DNA of 64,000 nt from Craspedostauros australis (lineage: Eukaryota > Bacillariophyta > Bacillariophyceae > Mastogloiales > Achnanthaceae). The translations under genes were made by a program, and so were the position numbers. The stretch is from positions 1,835,001 to 1,899,000 of the forward strand of contig JAMXDE010000009.1 of assembly GCA_026770025.1 (NCBI GenBank), written 5' to 3'. The notes beneath the pieces are model-generated. The model was given only the letters and a program-made list of their open reading frames with translations. It was not told the DNA's origin and did not search any database. This document shows, piece by piece, positions 42,503-52,785 of this stretch (positions are counted from its first letter, which is position 1; every line of letters begins with the position of its first letter).

Positions 42503-44057
42503 AGCGACGGTGCTGTACTGAACCAACGGTGAGGGCAGACATAAAATAGAAAGACGGAGAACGAAGACAGTGGGGTCAGCCGCACGCGATGCCTGGCACC
42601 GGATCGCGCAAGGCAAAGATCTCTCTCAAGTGCAAATGGTTGTTGGCGAGATTGGCAAGATCTTGGTGTCTCCTTTGCCCATTCCTTCAACAATTTGTTT
42701 GCTCGCTTGTTGTCCAAAGGTATGGCCTATCACAGAGCGCAACTTCAGTGCGATCGTATCTGCTCCACCACAAAGTGACTGCCAAAGACATCGAGAGGAG
42801 GATCTAAACTCGTCTTCCCTACTATACTGATAACATGAAATGTGCACAAGAATCCGAAAGAATGGAAATGAAGCAACGGATGGCTAATAGTCGAACTGGT
42901 CGAAGATACCTCCTCTTTCAGATTTTGATGCAACCAAGAACACCGAAAACGGGAGATGGGCACACAACCACAATGTTGCAATCGACAACACCTCGTTGCC
43001 TCCACGCGCACTTTCCGTGAGACCAATCGCTGGGATGCAGATGGAACACAACACCAACGACCGCGATGGGAACAGAGACGCGTACCATTTAGTAATACAT
43101 AGACGATGACAGCCATCGTGGATTTGGATCACGATGACTCGAGGATTCATAGAAAAATGATGAATGCGGAAGCATACCATACGACCGAGACTGAGCGGAA
43201 TGACAGTGAAACGGGGTTTGGACGCGACACCTTGCATTGGTACTCGAATACCCAACAAAACCTCAGAATAGTTGCTCTGCTCGCAAACAGAACAGCCACT
43301 TCGCCTGCCTCCGCTTTCATTTGCGTTGAACGAGACTTCACATCACAAAACACACAACACTCCCGAAAGAGGAACCCAAACATCACCCAGTCGCGACGAG
43401 GTCACAGGTCACCAGATTGCACGATCATCAAGGCGGACCAAGACGGAACAAGCTCGCAGAGTGAACGATCGTAATCTCCGAGTCACCTGCAGCACGAGTC
43501 TCGTAGCGCCCATCCCAGCGACCACACGTCGTTACCATTCACGGTGTTCAGTCTTTCTCGGTGCTGCCGCGTCCATCAAAGGAGCTTCGCACGAGCGCTT
43601 TGGCCGCATCTGTTCCGAACCTCAGTTCGCACATACACTGCCTACAAGACTCTCCGTCGCACTCGCAATCTCAAGCAGCGTGCCAAACGCTAACACCGTC
43701 ATCACACAAGCTCTCGCCAAGGGTTCATCGCGATTCAACGGTCCGTTGACTCGCCCACTCAAGCAACAATGACCACGGTCAATCTACGATTAGACCTGTA
43801 CGTTGGCTGTGCTCGTGCTTGCCGTGGATTTGATGCACGCACCACTCGAGTGCGCGAATTGCAATGATGTGCTGTGCGGAACAATGCTACAGGTGCTTGT
43901 CTTGCGTCTCGGTCTTCTGGGTATTGTCAAGGCTGAATGTTGCAACGTGCCTGGTTATCAATTCATAAGCACAGCTTGCCACGGCAAGGCAGAACACGAA
44001 CCTGCACTTTGGGACTCTTCGCAGCGCTGTTCTCATATGCGCCTCTGACTCACGCGG
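42503..44057. other. Intergenic, no supported gene
   Basis: 1.55 kb with only short open frames that lack motifs. It includes the upstream region of the ankyrin protein gene. Confidence 0.5.
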
Positions 44058-45998
44058 ATGTTTTTCTGGTCTCGTCTTTTCAATTCTGTTTGTATCTGTT
44101 TCGTCATCCTCCCTGGTGGAATCAAACTGAAACTGAACGAAAATGAAAACGGAATATGGGATGAAAGGGGTGGCTTTTCGACCCCAGTGTGGATGCGACA
44201 GCTGAACAAAGCATGGGACAAGGGCGATCTCAACACTGTGAAGGGCATCCTCGAATCACAAGGATGGGCCATTCCTGCCATGACATTGAGCAGGTCTGAT
44301 GTTGCACTGTTCGGTTCCCCCCATCAAAACCAAGATCGGCCCAGAGATACCATCGATTCCTTGACACCCTTGCGTCAACTCCGTATTTGTTACAAGGTCC
44401 AAAACTGTTACGGTGAAACCTTGCTTCACATAGCTTGCAAATACGGCACCCGTGGCTTCATTAGGTACTTGCTGGGCCGCGATAGAATCAATACCAGCAT
44501 GCTGGACAGGAGAGGCAACACCTTGGTCCATTGCGCATGCTACAACAGAAATTGCGGTGCGCTTAGGATCTTAATAGAATCGCGCCGAATGGATGTCGCC
44601 GCTGTCATCAACAGCCAGAATCTGGACGGTGACACGCCACTCCATGTTGCGTGCCGCTACGACAACCGTAACAATGCTGAATACTTGATTCAAACAAATG
44701 AAATAGGGGTGGAAGTCAACGCCAACATTCGAAACAGCGCAGGTGACACACCTCTCCACTGCTCCTACCGCCATCAGAGAAGGGAAATAAATGAGGTTCT
44801 ATTGGGATGCGATCGGATCGATGTCAGCCCGGAAGCCATCGGCCCCAACCAAGATGGCGACTCGGTGCTCCACCTTATCTGCAAATGGTGGTATCCCTCC
44901 ACTGATGCGATTGTACATCTGAAGGATTCAGGTCGCTTCGACGTCAACACCATGCTTCGTGACAACGGCGCTAAGCAAAACAGCGATGGTGACACCCCAT
45001 TTCACGTCCTTCTTCGGCGTTGGCTTGGCAAAGCTGATGATGAGAACTTTTCAGCAATAGGTCATCCCCAGGAGTGTTTCTGCACCTCAAACCACTCGCA
45101 TGACGGAACCAGGCAGCAGCGCCCCGGCCCCTTTAGCCCTTGCACTTGCGGCTCGCCAAGGCAGGTGTTTAGTACGATGGTGGAGTTGTATCAAATCGCG
45201 ACCACCAATAGCGCCGAAGCCACTGACGTTGGCAGCAGTTGCAAGCTCGACGACATCTTCAAGATCCAAAACAACGACGGAAACACGCTCCTTCATCTTG
45301 TTTGTCTGCGGGGCGAACAACGCATGATGCAAGACTTGATCCGATCACGAATAGCGGATGTCAGCTTCTATTTGAAAAACAAGGAAGGTGATACGCCCTT
45401 TCACATTGCCTTCAGCAAGAGCGTCTTCCTCAAGATCGATCATGCCGTGAGGCTCGCTCAAAGTACCAATGTGATTCAGCACGAAGTCGTATCCACAACC
45501 AATCTCAGCGACCTCTCCCAGCCAAGCAGTGATGCTGAGAGCATGAAAATCATCCAACGCTTGATGGACCAGGCCAAACCGATTGCACACATCCAGAACC
45601 GCCACGGCGACACACTTCTCCATCTTGCCTGCAAGAATGGCGACGTTGGGGATCTCAGGCATCTGATTGCATGTGACTCGTTGGATGCTACGCTTCGAAA
45701 TGACAATGGTGATACGCCATTGCATTGCATTTGTAACAATGTAGAGAGAGGCAATGATTACGACAACTTGAAAAAATTCGAGGTGTTGATCGAAGCTCGC
45801 AACGTGAAGGCGGATGTGAACGCGACAAACAGTCAAGGGAACACGGTGCTGCACTGTGTGGTCCAGAATGGGTGGTGGAGAATGGAGCAATATCTGAGGA
45901 GGTTGGGCAGTCTTGATCCACATGTACGCAACGATGTTGGTGCAATTGCATCTTGTCTGGCACCTGAGAAGAAGCGAAGGAAGAGAGTCCTGATATAG
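44058..45998 (+). CDS. Ankyrin-repeat protein
   Basis: 646 residues from ATG 44058. The true start may lie inside: the first 20 residues (MFFWSRLFNSVCICFVILPG) are hydrophobic, either a signal sequence or upstream translated noise, and Met46 (MRQLNKAWDKGDLNTV) is a good second choice. At least ten ankyrin units are visible by their G-[DN]-T-x-[LF]-H motif: GETLLHIAC, GNTLVHCAC, GDTPLHVAC, GDTPLHCSY, GDSVLHLIC, GDTPFHVLL, GNTLLHLVC, GDTPFHIAF, GDTLLHLAC, GDTPLHCIC and GNTVLHCVV. A Cys/His-rich insert (HPQECFCTSNHSHDG, CTCGS) interrupts the array near residue 340. The C-terminus is basic (KKRRKRV) and could act in nuclear import. Partners are unknown. Confidence 0.85.
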   Translation: MFFWSRLFNSVCICFVILPGGIKLKLNENENGIWDERGGFSTPVWMRQLNKAWDKGDLNTVKGILESQGWAIPAMTLSRSDVALFGSPHQNQDRPRDTIDSLTPLRQLRICYKVQNCYGETLLHIACKYGTRGFIRYLLGRDRINTSMLDRRGNTLVHCACYNRNCGALRILIESRRMDVAAVINSQNLDGDTPLHVACRYDNRNNAEYLIQTNEIGVEVNANIRNSAGDTPLHCSYRHQRREINEVLLGCDRIDVSPEAIGPNQDGDSVLHLICKWWYPSTDAIVHLKDSGRFDVNTMLRDNGAKQNSDGDTPFHVLLRRWLGKADDENFSAIGHPQECFCTSNHSHDGTRQQRPGPFSPCTCGSPRQVFSTMVELYQIATTNSAEATDVGSSCKLDDIFKIQNNDGNTLLHLVCLRGEQRMMQDLIRSRIADVSFYLKNKEGDTPFHIAFSKSVFLKIDHAVRLAQSTNVIQHEVVSTTNLSDLSQPSSDAESMKIIQRLMDQAKPIAHIQNRHGDTLLHLACKNGDVGDLRHLIACDSLDATLRNDNGDTPLHCICNNVERGNDYDNLKKFEVLIEARNVKADVNATNSQGNTVLHCVVQNGWWRMEQYLRRLGSLDPHVRNDVGAIASCLAPEKKRRKRVLI

Positions 45999-46577
45999 GC
46001 GCTGACAGACACGAGACAAGGGAAACGCTGGTCCGGAGTGTGCGATGCTTTCTCTGGATCCTGTGGTGAGACCGAGACAACGGTAAATGAAAACTGGCAC
46101 GAAGGAAAAGTGTCTGTTGGATCTTCCGCCGAAAGGAGCAACGTCATCATTCCGTTCACTGATCGTCTCTATGCCAACAAAATAAACTACTAAAAAGCTC
46201 CAGATCGGACGAAATTCAATGTATTGGTGTTCCTGTTGCGGACAGTTGCAGCCACCTCGCGACACCGATGTGCTCGTACACCAACGCCTCATCATGGCAC
46301 AGCGATACCTTTCAGAACGGGGATCCGTTCCTACGATCCGTTGTGAGGATGGTTTGCAAGCTCCACACGCTTGTATTGACATTGACTCCGTCATTCTACT
46401 TCTTTCAGGCATATAGTTTTCGTCGGAGAGTGTCTATGTACCATATGGGACGAGTCACGGTAGAATAGATCAACTGGGAGTCTACCTGCAGTCAGGAACA
46501 GTTCCATTGCTGGGTCCATCGTCCTTGTTCCCCCTCTGCCTTCATCCTGTTTCTACAAACCAGCACGGGTAAGATCA
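45999..46577. other. Short region between convergent genes
   Basis: It holds the 3' ends of the ankyrin protein gene and PRP4. Nothing else is recognised. Confidence 0.5.
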
Positions 46578-48173
46578 TCACTTCCACATCTTCAAGGTCT
46601 TGTCAAAACCGCAGGAGACCAAGCAATCGTCGTGCGAAAAGTCGATGCCCATCACCTTGCCTTCGTGACCTCGCATGGTCGACAGCGTCTTCCAATCTCT
46701 TGTCGACCAGAGCTTCACCGTCCCGTCGAAGGAACTCGATCCCACTACCTCGCCGCGTCCGTGTTCCGACCTTCCGAATCTGAGCTGCGTGACGACGTTG
46801 GAATGCGCGGGGATCGAGACGAACTGCTTCTTCTTGCGAAGATCCCACACCTTGATCGTTCCGTCATCTCCGCACGTTGCCAGCTGGAATCCGTTGGGGC
46901 TGAATTCGGCGCACGTGACGCGCTTGGCATGTCCCATGAAGTGCATGATGGACTTGCCTATCCTCATGTCCCAGCATTGGATGATGCCGCCGAAGTCGGT
47001 CGTGCTGCACAAGGATCCGTCGGGGTGAAATCCGATGCCGTACACCTCCTTCCAGTGCCCATCCTGTAGCAGGATCTCCGAGCCGGTCTCGACATCCCAC
47101 AGTCGCCACGAGTGATCGAAGCTGGTGGTGGCCACGTGATCGCCCATGGGATGGAACGCCACGCTGGACAATCGAGCAGCGTGGCCCTTCAGGTGAGCCG
47201 CTTCCTTGATGGTCCACTGCGACGCATCTTCGTTGTCGTTGCCATCGCTGTCGTCCATGGCGACATCGCTCGGCGCAACCTTCCACAGCTTGGCCGTCAG
47301 GTCGATGGAGGCGGTTGCGAGCATCGCCGTGTCATCCGCCATCTTCTGCACTGCAATGTTCATGATTCTGTCCTCGTGGCAGACGTTCTTCTGTCCCAGC
47401 ATGGACATCTCGGGCGACGAGCCATCCCAAAGCTTGATGGTCCCGCTCCAACTTCCTGTCGCGATCAACGGGACGCCTTGAACCGTTTCCGAGCTGGCGC
47501 AGATGGAAGACATGACTCTGGCATCGCCGTACTGCGATCCCTGCAGTCCCATCGCCTTGCACTTCTTGTAGTACTCGAAGCAGCTGTCATCAATTCGATC
47601 CACATGTTTGGTTTTGCTCTTGCTCTTGCGCTTGCTCTTGGCATCGCCTTCGTCGTCGTCGTCATCATCTTCCTTCTTCGATGCCCGCGCACGCTTGGCC
47701 TGCCATTGCCGCCGATGCTTGCGTTCCTTCTCCAGACGCTTCTGCGCGCGTTCGAAGGAAAACTTGGAGATCTTCTCACGCGCTTGCAGCAGCTCGGGCG
47801 ACGCCGTCGTGTATTCCGTCTCCTTGCGTGGTTCGTCGTGCACGTCGTCGACCGCTTGCATCGCGCCTTGCATCATCTGACCGCTGCCGTCAACGGTGAA
47901 TCCCTTCTCTTGCGCAACATCACGACGCGCCAACTCAAATCGCAGACGATCGCGCACGTTGGCCAAGTTCTCACCGAACAGACGCACGGGCAGGCCCATC
48001 TCTCGCAGGGCCTCGCGCACATCCTTCGGCAAGGTGGGCACATCGACGCTGGCGGCGCGCTTCTTGGCCTCCAGGTCCATGAGCATGCGCTGATGCTCCA
48101 ATCGCTCCTTCTGGGATGACTCGTTCAGAGCGATGATCTCCGTGGCCACCGCCACATTCTGGATTCCTGCCAT
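46578..48173 (-). CDS. PRPF4: U4/U6 snRNP protein PRP4 (WD40)
   Basis: 531 residues from ATG 48171-48173. Residues 47-80 hold the splicing-factor motif (SFM/PRP4 domain), with VREALREMGLPVRLFGE and the following RDRLR. A Lys/Arg-rich helical middle part (EKERKHRRQWQAKRARASKK, plus a KSKRKSKSKTK run) leads to a C-terminal WD40 propeller of about seven repeats: GSWSGTIKLWDG, ATASIDLTAKLW, TTSFDHSWRLWD, TTDFGGIIQCWD, TCGDDGTIKVWD, SSSFDGTVKLWS and SCGFDKTLKMWK. SFM plus WD40 in this order is diagnostic for PRP4, which binds PRP3 and cyclophilin in U4/U6 di-snRNP and the tri-snRNP. Intronless. It ends on TGA. Confidence 0.95.
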   Translation of the reverse strand: MAGIQNVAVATEIIALNESSQKERLEHQRMLMDLEAKKRAASVDVPTLPKDVREALREMGLPVRLFGENLANVRDRLRFELARRDVAQEKGFTVDGSGQMMQGAMQAVDDVHDEPRKETEYTTASPELLQAREKISKFSFERAQKRLEKERKHRRQWQAKRARASKKEDDDDDDEGDAKSKRKSKSKTKHVDRIDDSCFEYYKKCKAMGLQGSQYGDARVMSSICASSETVQGVPLIATGSWSGTIKLWDGSSPEMSMLGQKNVCHEDRIMNIAVQKMADDTAMLATASIDLTAKLWKVAPSDVAMDDSDGNDNEDASQWTIKEAAHLKGHAARLSSVAFHPMGDHVATTSFDHSWRLWDVETGSEILLQDGHWKEVYGIGFHPDGSLCSTTDFGGIIQCWDMRIGKSIMHFMGHAKRVTCAEFSPNGFQLATCGDDGTIKVWDLRKKKQFVSIPAHSNVVTQLRFGRSEHGRGEVVGSSSFDGTVKLWSTRDWKTLSTMRGHEGKVMGIDFSHDDCLVSCGFDKTLKMWK

Positions 48174-48901
48174 GGTTGTGCGTGTGGGATGCTCGATTGC
48201 GTGAGTAATGCGATTCTGTAGCTAGATATCGATATCGTTGTCGTCGCCTGTGCTCTGGAGGATGTTGCTGTTTTGCTCTCGCTCGTCCTTGTTCTCGATG
48301 AGTGTGATGGGTGGCGTCGGTGGAGGATGAGGAGTTGTGCAACGCTTCTGTTCCCGCCATCGTCGCCACCAGCCATCAACACGATGAAAGGAACAAAACC
48401 GAAATTGACACAAGATCTCAGTTTTTGGTGGGCATCCTTTATTCGATCGAGTCGATCAGTTGGAAGCACTCCGTTGAATCATACCATGCAAAAATTGAAG
48501 CCGACGGTTTCGGAAACGTTTCGACGTGTCTTGCAAACCAAAATTGTTGGACAAAAAGATTCGTCATTTTCTGCTTCACGACCGAGTTGTTTTGTGTCGG
48601 TATCGGCGATTGAACGGCACAAGTACGCAATGATGTGTCGTTTGACATGATCCACAAGAACGGAATGCGATGTTGCGAGGATACAATGAGGTGTCGCACG
48701 AATGCAACTTCGTTGCGGATAAGATGTGATACGATACGATGTGGAGCGGAGCGGAGTGGAGCGGAGTAAGATGTGACGACAGCAACAATGGCGCTACTCT
48801 GTGCGAATGCTCGCCATGCACTGCATTCTTTCGGCACAGACACACCGTGGAACAAACCACAGAACAAACCACAGAACAAACCGCAGACCACAGAATAAAG
48901 A
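48174..48901. promoter_or_regulatory. Divergent upstream region of PRP4 and the carbonic-anhydrase-like gene
   Basis: 728 bp between divergent starts. It has a GGAGC/GGAGT repeat at about 48743-48766 and ACAGAACAAACC direct repeats at about 48851-48890. Promoter role is inferred from position. Confidence 0.35.
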
Positions 48902-50397
48902 ATGGGACGAAAGAACAAAAGCTCTGTTGGAGGTGCGATGACAATGATGACAATGGTGACACCATCCACGATAGTCGCAACATGCGCGGCATGGATGATA
49001 ATGATGCTGCTGCACGGCGACAAAGCGTCGGCGGTGGAATGGTCGGACTTTGACAAACTGGACTATTCGTACGACATCAATGCACCCAACGGCCCCGATT
49101 CATGGGACCGCGTACAGGGCTACGGCGAATGGGAGACCAAGTACGACAACCGCTTCGTGCAGCAGCTCAAGAACCGCTGTGCCGAGACTCTGCGCCCCAG
49201 CCCCTTGAACCTCGTGGCCAGCGCGCCATGTCCCGACATGCACGAACCTCTGAGTCCGCAAATCGATACGGACATGTACTGTGGTCCATTGGATGCGTCG
49301 TTCGCCATCACGCCGGGATCGCTGCGCGTCTACTATCCGCTGGACGATGCCGAATGCCGGCGTCCACGCTTGACCATGTCCAACATCTTCGACGACAACG
49401 TGCTGCTGTACATGGAGCTGCATGCGCGATCCGAGCATTGGTTGGAGGGCAAGCAGTACGACGCGGAATTGCAGATGGTGCACGTGAGCGAGGCCGATCG
49501 CGGTGTGTACCGCGACCAATTGACGACCGTCAGTCTCATGTTGCAGGCCGATGCCGACAAGGATGACGTGGAGTTCCAATGGATGCTGAACCAGTGGCAG
49601 GCGGTTGCCGACAGCGAGGCACAGGCATGCGCATCATCTCAACGCCTGCTGCGGCGTCGTATGGGCGAGACTCTACCGAAGATGGCAACACGCAACGCAA
49701 ATATGAATGCAGATACAGATGCAGATGCGATCATCAACAATGACAGCAATATGAACGAGGATCGAAAAGCGAGGGAGGTGATGGAAACTGCCCGCCAGCA
49801 ATCGACAAAGCAAAGGGATTTGCAATTCACCGCCAGTCCCTGTCGAAGCGACGAGAATGGACGAGGTTGCGAACCGTTGGGACCCAGGCGGCGCATGTTC
49901 CCTTACAGCCTGTGGACATCGATTTGGTACTATTTCTACTACGGTTCCATGACCTCGCCGCCCTGCAGCGACAACGTCACGTACTACATCATGGATAAGC
50001 CAAGGTAAGTTGCTGTGACGTTCGAATCGATGTACGAATTGACCAGCGCTGTAACAGTGCTCTCCTTGCATTGAAACATGAGTTCGTCGTGATTTTTGCA
50101 TCGGCCACTCTTACCATCCACTCAACTTTCGCACCAACTCACATCTTCAACGAACACACATACTGCATTGCACACAACACGACCGACCCACACAGACGCA
50201 TTTCACGAAGGCAGTACCGTCAGCTGACGCACCTGCTGAAGCAGTCCAGGAACGATGACTGCGAACAAGACACGATCGTTTCCCCGACAGGTGACAACTT
50301 CCGTCCCGTTCGCGACGTCAATTCGCAAATCCAATCCATGATGAAATGCTCACCCAGTGATTTCGGTCATTTCATGTATCCGCAAGACGAGCAATGA
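48902..50397 (+). CDS. Alpha-carbonic-anhydrase-like protein, two zinc ligands missing
   Basis: Exon 1 is 48902-50004 and exon 2 is 50196-50397. The 191 bp intron has GTAAGT...CACAG borders in phase 2, giving 434 residues. The N-terminus has a hydrophobic signal anchor or signal peptide (about residues 17-40, ending KASA-VEW). The alpha-CA fold is shown by NGPDSWDRV, SEHWLEGKQYDAELQMVH and GSMTSPPCSDNVTYYIMDKP. Across the splice come RISRRQYRQL and DNFRPVRDVNSQ, which match the family's closing NFRPxQ block and confirm the intron. Canonical enzymes have H-x-H-x-x-S-E-H...E-L-H. This one has E-L-H-A-R-S-E-H...E-L-Q, so two of three zinc histidines (equivalents of His94 and His119) are Glu and Gln. 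I therefore expect no normal CO2 hydration. A long Asn/Asp-rich insert (about residues 255-315) lies before the C-terminal block. Confidence 0.85.
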
Positions 50398-50942
50398 TGC
50401 AAACGGGAAGCAAACATGTCAACGATACTTCAGGAGAGGCAATGTCGATAGTGATGTTGTTGTTCCACTCTTGTGTGAGTGATGAGGATGTACATTTTGA
50501 TTACATTATGGTAGGTTTGAGGAGGAGGCACAATACGAGTTTGTGCAAGTACGTGGCGACGACCATTCAACAAAGAATCCTCATAGTTGTACTCTACAGA
50601 TTCTCCTCCCCACATGGATCGAACGCTTTTTACTGGTCGCATCCAAACAGAGAAGGCAGCCAAAGGGAAGTCATGTGCATCGAGGAATGATACATAGGAG
50701 ACATTATTTCGCCCGCGAGAGCAGAGACACACTTCCCCCTGTCTCGCCAAGAAATGTCCGAGACCGAAGTAACCGGTGGTTCATTGTCACGATGCTTCAA
50801 GTATGAACATGCCTCGAGTATTCCCACATTTGCGTACGAGTGTGGTGACGACGATTGGCTGTGTTTCTTCGTTGTCGTTCGTGAAGAGAGCATGATGAAT
50901 AGTCGTGATCACCCCAATCGAATCAAGAAGAATAAGAGCCCC
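50398..50942. other. Flank between carbonic-anhydrase-like gene and TIR element
   Basis: 545 bp with no coding support. It holds the 3' end of the preceding gene. Confidence 0.5.
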
Positions 50943-51104
50943 TCGAGCGAGTCGATCAAGACTTTGAAATAGACCTCGCAACTTTATTCCTGCGATTTCA
51001 AAACTAAGTACATATTCCCAATCCTCGTAGATCTAAAACATATACCAATCCATTCCAGATCTGAGGTTGGCCGTATTTTAAGTTTTATGGACCGATGGAT
51101 GTGC
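50943..51104 (+). repeat. Left terminal inverted repeat
   Basis: About 160 bp. The outer 25 bp and the block at 51076-51103 match the right end in inverse orientation, with degenerate but alignable sequence between. Confidence 0.8.
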
Positions 51105-52785
51105 GCATTTTTCGATCTCTTTCGGGTTTCAGCTGTTTGGCTACGACTACATCGATCCAACTTAACCCTTTGCTGTTCTTTGTTTCAGCAAGGTTGTTCC
51201 CATTTTGAATTGTTTAGTCTCTTTTTCAGGCGTTCCGATCAGAGCATCCAACACCCTGTCCACGATAGCGCTAGTTGTAGAGTTCTGGGAGAAGCGGCGG
51301 GTGCGCGTTTACGTCCAATCTACTCTGTGCGTGTCCAATCCGTCGTCGACGTCAGCAAACTGGCTTCTGCGTCATGAACCACCAATCACAGCACGATGTG
51401 CTAGGTTCTCACCAATGCCTTGTTGTGGTGGAATGGTTGAGTGAGGTTGGTACTCTCGAAGTGTTTTGTGTCATGCATTTTCGTATGTTCGTTGCAATGT
51501 TTGACATTTACCTCAGCCCCCAGGATGCCCGACTGGCCGAGAGCGCCAAACTCGACACAAGAAGATGACAATGGCGGAACACCAAAACAACATCACAATG
51601 GACACCCAACGGCATCGTCAGCGCCGCACCAACCAGCGGCCCAATGACAAATACAAGCACATCTCCGTCACCGCCATGCAACCCTTGGTGGGTGGACGAG
51701 CGGAGGCTGCGAGAGCGGTTGGTTTGGGGCAGCCGCAGGCCTCCGCGCAAACGTCTCAAAATTGCGGCAGATTTGCTCGTTGGATGTGGCCTGTGTATTC
51801 CATGCACAGGCCACACCAACACCTGCGAATGGGCAAGACGCATCCAAGAGGTCACCATCAAGGTCCCCACGAAGTTTGAGGCTCGGGAAGGACCGGGAAG
51901 GTGTCCGCGCGGAGGAATCAGTGGAGGGCAAGAGTTTTGTTGGGCGGATCGTGGCGAACCTGCCATGTGACTTTGGCAGTGAGGGGGCAGCATCATCAAG
52001 CTGCCCAATCTCCAAGTCACCCATACAAGACCCGTGCGCCATCGCCTGAAGATGCACGTCGCGAAGTTCGAGCTGCTGCAACGGTCTGGAAGAGGCTGCG
52101 GCATGGAATGAGTGCATACCTGTCATTTTTGGTGGGGCACCCAAAACCAACAGGGCCATCACCAAATGGAGGTGTGCCATCGGGACCATCCACACCCATC
52201 CCAGTCTGGATGCATCAGCATGTTGCCAGGTAGTGTGGGAATGCACGAGGGTCACGTGGAGGGGCTGAAAGGGTCCTGTGGATGAGATATGGATCCGTAT
52301 CCATACCGCATCCGGCTTGCACTTCGTTTTTTGAAATCGTTCTTTTTCAGTGTATCGACACTTTGGGGTGTGCAATGTGGCAGAAATGTTCTGTCCTTCA
52401 TGGAGTGGATAGCTGGGGAGCATACAGAGCCATTGTGGTGCGCAGTTTGAAGAAATACAACAATGATGATGATGATCATGGGTGCTGAGGGGAGGGCAAC
52501 ATTGTGCCATCCAGAATTTTTCGAATTCACCACACAACTGTGTGGTGGTCAAACATGACAATAAAAACAATTTCTATGTCAATTTAACTTCGATATTCTG
52601 TATAACCTATAGTCAGGCGTCTGAATGCAATGTTTAGATTTAATTGCAAACGATGTGTTGTTGAGATATAGCATGACAAGCAGATATTGGATGTGTTTTT
52701 TGGATGGCCTCTAGACTCGTTGTAGTAGCATGGTCTGCCACCCACAAAACTCCACAACTCGTGTTATCGCGGCGATGCACATCCA
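51105..52785. other. Element interior downstream of the transposase-like gene
   Basis: 1.7 kb between the left TIR and the stop of the large frame. Around 51560-52100 the GC content is higher and several overlapping frames are open, for example a plus-strand one containing RKRLKIAADLLVGCGLC. None has a recognisable motif or a firm start. It may be a decayed second gene or captured host sequence. AAAACTCCACAACTC...TATCGCG at 52746 resembles a stretch at about 22113 in the window. Confidence 0.3.

Noticed and set aside
42626-43772. Several frames of 70-170 codons between the DUF6824 and ankyrin genes
   Set aside because: No motifs, mutually overlapping, and composition like noncoding flank.
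47112-48119. 335-codon open frame on the plus strand
   Set aside because: Antisense to PRP4.
51668-52570. 300-codon minus-strand frame inside the TIR element
   Set aside because: Composition is erratic (His, Cys and Ser clusters), there is no motif, and competing frames are open on the other strand. Kept only as unexplained interior.
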